Origin: Rhizobium sp. RM
GTDB taxonomy: Bacteria > Pseudomonadota > Alphaproteobacteria > Rhizobiales > Rhizobiaceae
DNA length: 64,000 nucleotides
Direction of reading: 5' to 3'
Assembly: GCF_013390595.1 (NCBI RefSeq)
Contig: NZ_JACAWV010000007.1
Coordinates: forward strand, 885,519-949,518
A model generated the notes under the pieces. The model saw only the letters and a program-made list of their open reading frames with translations. It was not told where the DNA came from and ran no database searches. The translations under genes were made by a program, and so were the position numbers. Shown here one piece after another: positions 9,049 to 17,733 of the stretch; the first letter of the stretch is position 1; every line of letters begins with the position of its first letter.

Positions 9049-11805
9049 TTAAGGCTCCGCTCTCTCAACCGGCAAGCGCGTCAGCACCGCGAGATTATCT
9101 GTCTTGAAAACGGAAGCCGCTTCGGCTTCAAAAACCTGCTGCGTCAAACGCCCAGGCAGATCTTTCATGCGCGTGAGATAACCGGCGTTATCGTACCGGC
9201 GATAACTCAACGCCAGCCGTCGCAGCCATGTATTGGGATCATCTAGCCGGCTGCCTTCGGCAAAGTTGATGTCGGCACGGATACGATCAATGTCGACGCC
9301 CCGAACGATCTCTGGCATGCGATCCAGTACCCCGATGGCAGCATCTGTAAGCTCCTGCGCCCTCTCAGGCGCGCAGTAAAATGACAGCGTACCGATAGCC
9401 CGATTGCTTCCCGCATCCAGTTCAAGCTCGAACTGCAGGGTATAGATGCCACCCAGCTTGTAGCGCAGTTCGTTTTTCAGCGCCTGTTGAGCGACGGGAT
9501 TAAGCGCAGAAATGAGGAAACTTGTTTCCGGCGTCCAGTTCATGGGCGTGAAGAACGACAATTGCACGCGGGCACGGTCGCCGTCGCCATCCTCCACGGT
9601 CGCCGCGTAAAGTCCCTCGCGCTGCAAAGCAGGTGCCGTTTTGAGAACTGCCTGGCGGGACACGGCGCCAATGGTTTTGGCAAAGCCGTCGCGAATATTG
9701 TCATCGGGAGCAGTCCCGACGGCAAACCATGTGACAGGCTGGGCCAAGAGTTTTGAAGCGGCAGCCTGCAGCTCCCCAACGGTCAGTGACGCAGGCGTAC
9801 GCTCGGGTTGCCCGAGGCCATAAAGAAGTTGCGCATAGTCATCGCCCTGATCAGCACTTGCGGCACTGAGACGATGAAACTCCGCGACGGCTTCCGGACG
9901 GACGGTCCCGAACGCAATGTCCTGCGCATAACGTTCGAGAAGAGCGGGAAGACGTTCCGGTGTAGCGACAACTGCCGCATCAAGCACATTGGCCTTCAGA
10001 GCATAACTCCAGCGGCTGCCGCCGGGCTGCGCTTCTGTCCAGCGATCGAATTCCTCCTGCGTCCAGAAGCGAAAACCGCTCTGCGCCCACAGTTGCACCG
10101 CCACCTGCGACAGGGTGCTACCGAACTCTACGTTGCGAAAACCCGGTGACGACTGACCGGAAAGGTAAATCTTGCCATCCGGTGTATCACGTACCAGCCA
10201 GACGACCCGATCGCCATTCGAAAGTGTCCACTCCCGGATGTCTGGGTTTTCGAGGTTGCGTACTTCTGCCACCGAGCCCGTTTGTGGAACGGTTGCATCG
10301 GCCGACCACGAAGGGATAGGGGTCTCGGCAACCTGTTTCGGATCGGACAGTGGCGGCAGATCTGGCAGCTTCGGCAAAGCCGCAAGGCGGTCACGGATCG
10401 CCATCACGTCGGCAACGGACGGCACGGAAACACTGACGCCGCCCGGAGCCTGATAAAAAAGCACCTGATCCGGAGACGACAACATCTCCCGCATACGGGC
10501 CTCAAGGTCTTCAAGGTTTATGCGGTCGAGAAGAACACGGGTGCGCTCTGCTCTTTTGGCGGGATCGTCGACCACCGAGCCTGTCAGTACCGCAGAAGCA
10601 ATACGATCTTCCCATTCGGCAAAGGTGCGGCCTTCGGCAGCTTTGACATTGGTGTCATTGATGCGCCGCGCAGAGGCCATCAGCCGGTCGAAGGCTGGCT
10701 TGGCAATTCCCTCACGCCTGACACGCTCGATAGCCTCAAGCAGAACAGGCAGAGCAGCAGCGTGATTGATGCCAGACGCGTTGAAGGCAAGGATCAGCCG
10801 GTGTTCCGTGGTTTCCTGGGCCACGAAACCAAGCCTGTCGACCGAGTTTTCAAAGTGCGGTGCCTGCGCCTGGATGGCATCTCGGATCAGACGCGTGAGA
10901 AAATACTTCTGAAGATAGGCAAGCTGTCCCGCTTCACTCGTCCGATCAGGCATGGCCAGGCGAAACGCATAGGTCGTCTGGGATGACGTGCCTGCCGGGT
11001 CCTGCACAAGCCCGGTACTGAGCCCCCCCTTTAACGGCAGGTCGAGATAGGACCGGTCCGGTCTTGCACGCTTGGGAGCGGAACCGAATGCCGCCTTGAT
11101 CGCAGCTTCCGCACTGGCCTTGTCGATACGGCCCGAGACGACGAGGGTCATATTCGAGGCCGTGTAAAAGCGATCGTAAAAAGCACGGATATCCTCGATC
11201 GAGGCATTTTCGATGGTTTCACGCGTACCGATTGTCGAGCGGTCGACATAACGGGAACCGACGCGCAAGGCCGCCTTTTTCTGGCGACTGATACGATCGG
11301 CCGTTTTGTTGCCCTGCCGCAGCTCCTCAAGGATCACGAACCGTTCCTTCGCCCAGTCTTCCTGTCGCAACTGCGCGCCGAAGACCGTATCGGAAGCGAG
11401 CTTCAATGCGCCTGAAAGATCGAGAGCGTCATTGGGGCGCGTGCGGATCATATATTGCGTTTCGCTTTCACGCGTCACGGCATTGATCTGCAAACCCTGT
11501 CGCCAACCGATCTGCTGGATGTAACGATGGATGCCTTCAGAATGGGTCTTGTTCGACTGGAACACCATGTGTTCCAGAATGTGGGCGATACCGCTAGGCT
11601 CTTCTTCATCCACCGATCCGGCGTGAACAATCAGCCGGATATTGAACGGGTCTGTCGCCTTGCCACTATCATAGAGGACATAGGCAAGACCGTTATCGAG
11701 CGTTCCACGGGTAAGGCGCGGGTCCCACTCCACCTCGCCAGCATGGGCCAGCGGAGCCACGAGCATAACGATAGCAGCGACAAATCGCGAAAGCATAACC
11801 ATCAT
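9049..11805 (-). CDS. Periplasmic M16-family zinc metallopeptidase (pitrilysin / PqqL / FusC-like)
   Basis: Large two-module zinc peptidase, 918 aa. A signal sequence (residues 1-23, ending APLAHA) predicts export to the periplasm. The inverted zinc motif HILEH is at about residues 75-79, with a downstream glutamate in VILEELRQG about 80 residues later, as in active M16 enzymes. The length and a second, inactive-looking M16 half fit pitrilysin/PqqL/FusC. ATG 11805 shares its A with the TGA of the TonB receptor (TGATG), and AAGG lies about 10 nt upstream, so translation is coupled to the receptor. Inferred role: cutting up a protein or peptide imported by that receptor, as FusC does with ferredoxin. 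The actual substrate is unknown. Confidence 0.9.
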   Translation of the reverse strand: MMVMLSRFVAAIVMLVAPLAHAGEVEWDPRLTRGTLDNGLAYVLYDSGKATDPFNIRLIVHAGSVDEEEPSGIAHILEHMVFQSNKTHSEGIHRYIQQIGWRQGLQINAVTRESETQYMIRTRPNDALDLSGALKLASDTVFGAQLRQEDWAKERFVILEELRQGNKTADRISRQKKAALRVGSRYVDRSTIGTRETIENASIEDIRAFYDRFYTASNMTLVVSGRIDKASAEAAIKAAFGSAPKRARPDRSYLDLPLKGGLSTGLVQDPAGTSSQTTYAFRLAMPDRTSEAGQLAYLQKYFLTRLIRDAIQAQAPHFENSVDRLGFVAQETTEHRLILAFNASGINHAAALPVLLEAIERVRREGIAKPAFDRLMASARRINDTNVKAAEGRTFAEWEDRIASAVLTGSVVDDPAKRAERTRVLLDRINLEDLEARMREMLSSPDQVLFYQAPGGVSVSVPSVADVMAIRDRLAALPKLPDLPPLSDPKQVAETPIPSWSADATVPQTGSVAEVRNLENPDIREWTLSNGDRVVWLVRDTPDGKIYLSGQSSPGFRNVEFGSTLSQVAVQLWAQSGFRFWTQEEFDRWTEAQPGGSRWSYALKANVLDAAVVATPERLPALLERYAQDIAFGTVRPEAVAEFHRLSAASADQGDDYAQLLYGLGQPERTPASLTVGELQAAASKLLAQPVTWFAVGTAPDDNIRDGFAKTIGAVSRQAVLKTAPALQREGLYAATVEDGDGDRARVQLSFFTPMNWTPETSFLISALNPVAQQALKNELRYKLGGIYTLQFELELDAGSNRAIGTLSFYCAPERAQELTDAAIGVLDRMPEIVRGVDIDRIRADINFAEGSRLDDPNTWLRRLALSYRRYDNAGYLTRMKDLPGRLTQQVFEAEAASVFKTDNLAVLTRLPVERAEP

Positions 11806-14711
11806 CAAAACGTCGCCTTGGCGCCAACCCAGACGGTTCTGCCGACCAGCCAGGGCCGGGTCGCAGATGCAGTCGCGTTACCGGTCTCGTCGAAAACATT
11901 GTCGACACGGACATTTAGGGTCAGGCCAGCCTCACCCTTTTTATAAATCTGGTAGCTGGCGGACAAATCCACGGTCAGGAGTGGATCAAAGTCGAAATCC
12001 TCATAAATTTCATGGCTTCTTCCGTCGATGACAATATTTTCGTCGGTATACTTTGCTCCGGTATATCCAACATTGTAGTTGGCGTTCACATCAAGTTTCA
12101 AAGTGTCATCGAACCAGCTGCTGGATAACCCTGCCTGAAATCGCAGAGGGATGTCCATATTTCCGGTTACAACGTTGAATCCGGATTTGGTATATGACTG
12201 GCCATGATAGTAGATGTACTCATCCTCTAGGGAGTCTTCATAGTAACTGGTATTGGAGACTTCCCGACGAGACCAAGTGACCGAGGCATTTAAGAGCAGT
12301 TGATCAAGGCCACTCACAGCCGTCACGTCAAGTTCCTTCGAATATTCAGCAGTGACTGATTGATAGGCGCCGTGGGCGTCATTCGTCAGCACGTAGTTAC
12401 TGCCAGTCTTCTCCGAAGCGTATTGATCTTTCGAGCGACGATCCAAGAAACGCAAGCGCCACTGGCCGTCAAACAATGGTTCGATTCCAGATATTCCTAG
12501 TGACAATTCGTCCGTGTAGGGGGTTTTGAGATCGGATGCGCTATTGAGGAGGTAACCTGTGGAACGACCAGCTGCGAAATCGCTTACAACACCTGTACTA
12601 GTAGCTGTACGACTAAAGTTCTCTGGTCTGGGTACTCCATCGCGAATTGCGAAAGCCAAACTCTGGGCGCTGTGATAACGGTTAGCGCCAAGTGAAATGG
12701 TAAAGTCTTCCCATGGTGTGATGTTAGTAACCACACGCGGCGCAACATTCAGGTTCTGCATGTAGTCATCATAGGTCGCCCGCACTCCGGCTCGGACGTT
12801 GAACCAATCCCAAGTCTGCTCCAACTCCGCGTAGGTGTCGAATTGATTGAGATGAGCGTGAATATCAAAGGCCTTGTAGATCGATTTGCTCTTCGCGAAC
12901 ATTTCCGAATTGCACTCGTCAGCCGTGTTGCACGTGTATTCGCTGAAGCTCGTGATACCGGCTATCGTCGTATAGGATGTATAGTAAGTTACATCCTCCG
13001 GTCTGCGCCGGTAGGCATCAGTGTAGGTATATTCCGCCCCGAGCCGGAACGAGCCCTGCCATATGTCACCGGTCACGTCCTGCGACCAGCTTATTTGCTC
13101 CTGCCCAAGCTCTCTGTCACCATTGGCACCATCATAGCAAAGCGTGGCAATCGTCTGCGTCGGATCGGTGCGGCACCAATCAGAAAGCGAAGTGGCATTC
13201 CAATAGACGGCTCTGCTCTTGACTGCCGACTGCGTGAAAGCTCTGGCGACGTTGCCATTCACGTCATTGATTGTGCTGGATTGACCATAGGTCAGCTTCG
13301 AATCCAGCTTGACGTTTGAAAGCGTTACGCCCCCGAGTGAGAAATCAGCAAACTCGTAATTGTGCTCAAGTTTGCTATTCAGGCCACGTGCAGCTTGATT
13401 GATCTGCATATTGCGCCAACGCGCATTCTCCCAGATCTGATCGTAATGGGTATAAACGCCTTCCAGAGTAAAATCGCCGAAATCAGTGTCCGCCTTGACC
13501 TGGCCCCGATAGAAATCGTTTTTCGACTCCTCTGTAACGCGACGTTTTTCGGTGTAGCGATAATCCTTGTCTTTTGATGTAACCGCGCTCTGGGTACTAT
13601 ATTGTCCGAGGATCGAGATATTGTCGGTAACTGGCCCCGACAGAGAGACCGAGGACCTTCGCTTTAAATATTCAGGTTCTACAACACCGTTGGGATTAAG
13701 ACCATTTTCCGTGCCCACGTGATAACCGGTCCAGCGACTTGTGGAAAAATCGGTACTGGCATTTCCTTTCCATCGATCCTTTGCGGCCTCCTGCATTTTG
13801 TAAGAAACAACACCGCCCTGAAAATTACCGTAACGCGCCGACGCATTGCTATCGATCACAGTGGTGCTTTCCAGAAAATCGGTCGGCACGTAAATGGACT
13901 GCGAGTGAAGACCATAAACGCGGTTGACGTCAGCAGGCGTCAAACTGTCTTCAACATCAGTGTCATCATCACTGTCTGCCGTCCCAGTCACCGTATTGAT
14001 CGGCATGCCCTCGAGAATGAAGTTGTTCTCGTAAACGCGCGCACCGGAGATCGAGACTTCGCGTGGTCTCAGATTGATCAAGTCCTGATCGGAAACGCCT
14101 GCGTCGTCATCGATATCGTTCTGGTACTGCACGTTCGGCAGATTGCGCAAAATGTCGTTGGCGTCGTTTCCCGCCGAGCGGGCAACGATCTGGCCTCCGG
14201 AAATTGTCGTTGTGCCGGTATCGGAAAGGCTGCTGGTGCCAAGAGAGACGCCTCTGTTACCGCCAGCAACCGAGATCGTATCGAGAACGGTGGTGTCGCC
14301 ACCTTCGGCGGCGGAAGCGGCTTTTGCATCCACCAGCGTCACCGTCTGCGGGCCGGTGATGCGAACGGCAATACCGGTCCCGGCCAGCATTGCTTGCAGA
14401 GCGGCTTGCGGCGCGAGGCGTCCTGAAACCGGCCTGGACTGCAGATTGCCGACGAGTGCTGCTGGGTAACCAACCTGCCAGCCGGTCGTGCGAATGAATG
14501 CCTTGATAGCGTCGGCAAGCGGCTGCGCCGGAATGGAGAATGAAACGCTCTGCGCCGTTGCTTCAGCCGGCACCGTCGTCTGTGCCTGGGAGGGTGAAGC
14601 CAGAACCAGCATCAATGCTGAGGATGCCAACCAGACCGCAAACTTTACGACCGGTTTTTTTCCGCTAGCGCCACGATGACCGCCGGCGACCTGCCCCGCA
14701 TACAATGCCAT
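11805..14711 (-). CDS. TonB-dependent outer-membrane receptor with N-terminal signalling (STN) domain
   Basis: Outer-membrane receptor, 968 aa from ATG 14711, which has AGGAG six bases upstream; two earlier ATGs (14717, 14735) are less well placed. A signal peptide ends at SPSQAQ. Next comes an STN domain (VSFSIPAQPLADAIKAFIRTT onward, about 70 residues), which in FecA/FpvA-type transducers contacts FecR. A plug domain with ANDILRNLPNVQYQND follows, then a long beta-barrel ending in the aromatic WVGAKATF. The STN domain and the adjacent sigma/anti-sigma pair show that it senses as well as transports. The barrel is larger than in most siderophore receptors, and the linked protease suggests a proteinaceous ligand (inference). 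Confidence 0.93.
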   Translation of the reverse strand: MALYAGQVAGGHRGASGKKPVVKFAVWLASSALMLVLASPSQAQTTVPAEATAQSVSFSIPAQPLADAIKAFIRTTGWQVGYPAALVGNLQSRPVSGRLAPQAALQAMLAGTGIAVRITGPQTVTLVDAKAASAAEGGDTTVLDTISVAGGNRGVSLGTSSLSDTGTTTISGGQIVARSAGNDANDILRNLPNVQYQNDIDDDAGVSDQDLINLRPREVSISGARVYENNFILEGMPINTVTGTADSDDDTDVEDSLTPADVNRVYGLHSQSIYVPTDFLESTTVIDSNASARYGNFQGGVVSYKMQEAAKDRWKGNASTDFSTSRWTGYHVGTENGLNPNGVVEPEYLKRRSSVSLSGPVTDNISILGQYSTQSAVTSKDKDYRYTEKRRVTEESKNDFYRGQVKADTDFGDFTLEGVYTHYDQIWENARWRNMQINQAARGLNSKLEHNYEFADFSLGGVTLSNVKLDSKLTYGQSSTINDVNGNVARAFTQSAVKSRAVYWNATSLSDWCRTDPTQTIATLCYDGANGDRELGQEQISWSQDVTGDIWQGSFRLGAEYTYTDAYRRRPEDVTYYTSYTTIAGITSFSEYTCNTADECNSEMFAKSKSIYKAFDIHAHLNQFDTYAELEQTWDWFNVRAGVRATYDDYMQNLNVAPRVVTNITPWEDFTISLGANRYHSAQSLAFAIRDGVPRPENFSRTATSTGVVSDFAAGRSTGYLLNSASDLKTPYTDELSLGISGIEPLFDGQWRLRFLDRRSKDQYASEKTGSNYVLTNDAHGAYQSVTAEYSKELDVTAVSGLDQLLLNASVTWSRREVSNTSYYEDSLEDEYIYYHGQSYTKSGFNVVTGNMDIPLRFQAGLSSSWFDDTLKLDVNANYNVGYTGAKYTDENIVIDGRSHEIYEDFDFDPLLTVDLSASYQIYKKGEAGLTLNVRVDNVFDETGNATASATRPWLVGRTVWVGAKATF

Positions 14712-14845
14712 TTCCATCTCCTGAACGCCTCTCATCCTCCATCATGGAAGACGAGCCACTGATCTATCCCGCTGAGCCCCCTCGGCTCGGCGATGGCCTG
14801 CTGCACTGCAACAGGCCCTCAGTAGCGTTCGACGTTCGACGCGAA

Positions 14846-14862
14846 CAAATCTCACAAAAAAA
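14846..14862 (-). promoter_or_regulatory. Shared upstream element, copy 1 (before the TonB receptor)
   Basis: On the minus strand this reads TTTTTTTGTGAGATTTG, nearly identical to TTTTTTTGTGAGATATG before FecR (15952-15968). Both copies fall just after the stop codon of the preceding gene and upstream of the next start. It may be a promoter or processing element used by the linked ECF sigma factor. The T-run could also be part of a weak terminator. The rest of the 160-bp gap (14712-14871) shows no gene. Confidence 0.35.
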
Positions 14863-14871
14863 GTTGAGTTT

Positions 14872-15891
14872 TTATCGAATGATTATGTAACCGCCCGGAA
14901 CAACAGTGATTTTTCCACCGGCAGCGGTGGTTAGACTGTCGATTGCGGCCTCGGCGGAATCGATCCTGTAGTCGCCGCTGACGGCAACGTCGAGAAGTGC
15001 GCGATTAAGAACGAAGATACGACCATCGTAATACCGGCCGACTTCTTCGAGTGCCTTGGAGAGCGGCTGCGCTTCGATGACGACACGCCCGTTCAGCCAA
15101 CCGAAATTTTCATCGGAGTTGAACGGAGCGACTGAAGAAAGGGATTTTTCCGACGCAATGACCATCTCGCCTGGCGCCAGATGCGCAACGGGGATGTTCT
15201 TGCGCTCATGCACGGCATCAACCGCACCACGTTGCAAAGAGACTGTATCGGTGTCGTCTTCGGTGCGCACACTGAATGCCGTGCCTTTGACACGCACTTC
15301 GCTATAGGCTGCAGCAACATGGAAGGGGTGCTCGGCATCGTGCACAACATCGAACCAGGCCTCGCCCTGCAGAAGCCACACACCGCGCTGCCCCTCGGTA
15401 AAATCAAGAGCCACGGCGCTGTGTGTATTGAGGATCATCCGCGAGCCATCCGGCAAAGCAATTTCGCGGCGCTCACCCGTAGACGTGGTGTAGTCCGCCA
15501 GCATCCGCGGCAGATAGTTCGATATCACATGAGACGCGCCAGCGACGAGGACGAGCGACGCAGCAGCAGCCATGGCAAAGGATCGGAACGACCACCGGCG
15601 GCGCTTCTTCCCTCTCATTTCGTCGAGTGAAACGGGCTGCTGGCTGAGGTGAACATCCAGTTCCTGTGCGGCGACCAGCGTTTCAGGCGAAGCCCACAAG
15701 CCATGGATCTCATTCCAGGCCTGCTGATGGGAGGGCGCGGCGGCGAGCCAGACATCAAATTCGCTGCGTGTGGTCTTATCCACATGGCCAGCCGCTTCCA
15801 GCCGCACCAGCCAGTCCAGCGCCGCATCGACTGCCGGATCGGGATGCAGGAAAGTTTCCGATCCGCTCTGCTCTCCTGTGCCTTCACGCAT
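14872..15891 (-). CDS. FecR-family anti-sigma factor / sigma regulator
   Basis: Inner-membrane regulator that passes the signal from the STN domain of the TonB receptor to the ECF sigma factor. It has 339 aa from ATG 15891; the frame is open to 15954 and ATG 15927 is another option. The N-terminal cytoplasmic part (AALDWLVRLEAAGHVDKTTRSEFDVWLAA) is the DUF4880 sigma-binding domain. One membrane segment, FAMAAAASLVLVAGASHVI, follows. The periplasmic FecR domain has YTTSTGERREIALPDGSRMILNTHSAV, and the C-terminal part (LSKALEEVGRYYDGRI) resembles an STN partner domain. It lies between the sigma gene and the receptor gene on the same strand. Confidence 0.93.
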   Translation of the reverse strand: MREGTGEQSGSETFLHPDPAVDAALDWLVRLEAAGHVDKTTRSEFDVWLAAAPSHQQAWNEIHGLWASPETLVAAQELDVHLSQQPVSLDEMRGKKRRRWSFRSFAMAAAASLVLVAGASHVISNYLPRMLADYTTSTGERREIALPDGSRMILNTHSAVALDFTEGQRGVWLLQGEAWFDVVHDAEHPFHVAAAYSEVRVKGTAFSVRTEDDTDTVSLQRGAVDAVHERKNIPVAHLAPGEMVIASEKSLSSVAPFNSDENFGWLNGRVVIEAQPLSKALEEVGRYYDGRIFVLNRALLDVAVSGDYRIDSAEAAIDSLTTAAGGKITVVPGGYIIIR

Positions 15892-15951
15892 CAAAACCGT
15901 CCGCTTTTCCCGTTTTCGCGCGACCATATGAACAGTGACGTTCGAGCAGGG

Positions 15952-15968
15952 CATATCTCACAAAAAAA
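15952..15968 (-). promoter_or_regulatory. Shared upstream element, copy 2 (before FecR)
   Basis: Minus-strand TTTTTTTGTGAGATATG, matching the copy at 14846-14862 at 16 of 17 positions. It sits in the gap between the sigma gene stop (16021) and FecR. Its overlap with the first possible FecR start (15954) argues for a FecR start further downstream. Confidence 0.35.
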
Positions 15969-16020
15969 CTTCGCAGACATTGCTCAGAAAAATTTTTCTC
16001 GACAAAAAGCTGATGAAATC

Positions 16021-16545
16021 TCATGGGGCATCCATTTTGGTGCGCAAGTCGTAAAGCAATGCCATCACCATCTTGATATCGTTGAAAACCGTATTTGGCG
16101 AAACGCCGAGATGTGCGGCGATACGGGGATAGGGCCATCCTTCGACACGGCTGAGTACCCAGACCTTCTGAGCGCGTGGCGGCAATTTTTGCAAGGCTTC
16201 GCCGACAATGCGCAGGTTGTCTTTCTGGATTGCCTGCTCTTCTGCCGAAGGCGCGGTGTCGGCCACCTCACTCCCCTGGCTTTCGACCGCATCGAGTGTC
16301 TCGGTGCCAGCCCGAACTTTTTTCCAACGGATATAATCGAAAGCGAGATTGCGCGCGGTCTGCCAAAGAAAGGCTTCCATGCGCTGCGGCTTTGCCGTTT
16401 CCACCGCCCGGCGGGCACGCACATAGGCCTCCTGCGTCAACTCTTCGGCAATGGCAGGGTCGCGTACAATCCGCAGAACGGCCTGAAAAAGGGATGAGCG
16501 CATAGCCGGAAAAGCCGCATCAAGGCGCGCAATATCGCTGTCCAT
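16021..16545 (-). CDS. ECF RNA polymerase sigma factor (FecI type)
   Basis: Sigma-70 factor of the extracytoplasmic-function class, 174 aa. Region 2 has AEELTQEAYVRARRA and FLWQTARNLAFDYIRWKK (residues 32-77). Region 4 has LQKLPPRAQKVWVLSRVEGWPYPRIAAHLGVSPNTVFNDI (near 118-158), the helix-turn-helix that reads the -35 element. With FecR and the STN-containing receptor it forms a cell-surface signalling cascade: ligand binding outside, FecR in the membrane, sigma release, and transcription of receptor and protease. It is the first gene of a leftward cluster of four. Confidence 0.94.
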   Translation of the reverse strand: MDSDIARLDAAFPAMRSSLFQAVLRIVRDPAIAEELTQEAYVRARRAVETAKPQRMEAFLWQTARNLAFDYIRWKKVRAGTETLDAVESQGSEVADTAPSAEEQAIQKDNLRIVGEALQKLPPRAQKVWVLSRVEGWPYPRIAAHLGVSPNTVFNDIKMVMALLYDLRTKMDAP

Positions 16546-16595
16546 GATCAGAGAATGCTTTCGGAAGCGGTCACAAGGTATCCGGCAAGAATAGT

Positions 16596-16610
16596 TGAGT
16601 TAAAAAGTCT
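16596..16610. promoter_or_regulatory. Possible imperfect iron-responsive (RirA-type) box upstream of the sigma gene
   Basis: TGA-N9-TCT, one base off the rhizobial TGA-N9-TCA iron operator, about 50 bp upstream of the sigma gene start. If real, the sigma cascade would be made under iron limitation. A single mismatched match in a 195-bp gap can arise by chance. The rest of 16546-16740 shows no gene. Confidence 0.25.
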
Positions 16611-16740
16611 TGTTTCGTTAACGTGTCATTTGGAGGTTTGCAATCGCCGAAACGGCGACATGAAGAATCGCTCGCAACCGGTGCTAGAAGCAATTCGTCT
16701 TTATCGCAATATTCAAGGTTTGAATGAGGCTGCTCTTCCG

Positions 16741-17637
16741 CTAGTCCCAGCGCACTGCCTTTATAAGATCGATAAAGCTGCGCAGTTTCGCCGGTATATT
16801 GCGACGCCCGGGATAATACAGGCAGAGGCCTGGATAAGGCGGCGTCCATTCCGCCAGAACCTGTTCAAGGCGACCACTGGCGACATCGTCGGCAACCTGC
16901 CATTCGTTGAGATAGGCAAGCCCGGCCCCTTCTCTCGCCGCGCGCAGCATCAGGTCACTTTCATCGAGCGTCAATTTTCCAGGCACATCCATGGTGAAGC
17001 TCTCTCCCCGGCGCTCAAACTCCCAGCCATAGATTGCACCGCTGGCCATGCGCGCACGAATACAGTGATGGCTCTGCAGATCAGTTGGCATTTTGGGCTT
17101 GCCGAAATGCCGAAAATACTCGCGCGAGCCAACAATTGCCGGCCGCACACTGCCGCTGATCGGGACGACAATCATATCCGGCGGCACCGCCTCACGAATA
17201 CGAATGCCGGCATCGAAACCCTGGGCGTTGATGTCGACCAGCGCCCCTTCCGTGACGATCTCTACCGCCATCTGCGGATGAAGACGCATGTACTCCAGCA
17301 CCACTGGCGCCAGAACCATACGGATCGCTCCTATGGAACTGTTGATCCGCAAGGTGCCTGTCGGCTCAGCCCGATGCTCATCGACATGCTCGACAGCGTT
17401 GCGGATGGCCGCCAGCGCCGGCACGATCTCCGCGACGAACTGCTCGCCAGCGGCTGAAAGCACGACACTGCGCGTCGAACGATTGAAAAGCCGCACACCC
17501 ATCCTTGCTTCCAGTGTCGCGATCTGCTGGCTGAGGGCCGAGGACGAAATGCCAAGTTCTCGCGCTGCAGATCGGAAACCACCTTGGGCCGCCACCGCCA
17601 CAACGGCTTCCAGTTCGGCCAGAGATCCTCGCATCAT
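16741..17637 (-). CDS. LysR-family transcriptional regulator
   Basis: 298-aa LysR protein. The winged helix-turn-helix is at residues 5-65 (FRSAARELGISSSALSQQIATLEARMGVRLFNRSTRSV) and the effector domain starts at GTLRINSSIGAIRMVLAPVV. The sequence resembles the DmlR/PecT-like group that controls neighbouring oxidoreductase genes. It is divergent from the aldehyde dehydrogenase at 17734 across 96 bp and is the likely regulator of that gene. Confidence 0.93.
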   Translation of the reverse strand: MMRGSLAELEAVVAVAAQGGFRSAARELGISSSALSQQIATLEARMGVRLFNRSTRSVVLSAAGEQFVAEIVPALAAIRNAVEHVDEHRAEPTGTLRINSSIGAIRMVLAPVVLEYMRLHPQMAVEIVTEGALVDINAQGFDAGIRIREAVPPDMIVVPISGSVRPAIVGSREYFRHFGKPKMPTDLQSHHCIRARMASGAIYGWEFERRGESFTMDVPGKLTLDESDLMLRAAREGAGLAYLNEWQVADDVASGRLEQVLAEWTPPYPGLCLYYPGRRNIPAKLRSFIDLIKAVRWD

Positions 17638-17733
17638 TGTCCACGTTTCCTTATCAGACCGCGCATCTTTGGATAGCTTATCAGGACAGCATCAAAATGC
17701 CAGATATGACGCATCACCTCAAAGGAGACAGAC
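17638..17733. promoter_or_regulatory. Divergent promoter region with repeated TTATCAG
   Basis: This 96-bp gap separates the LysR gene from the aldehyde dehydrogenase. TTATCAG occurs at 17651-17657 and 17678-17684, the second within the short dyad GATA-GCT-TATC (17672-17682). These are plausible LysR contact sites. AAAGGAGACAGAC before ATG 17734 is a good ribosome binding site. Confidence 0.35.
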
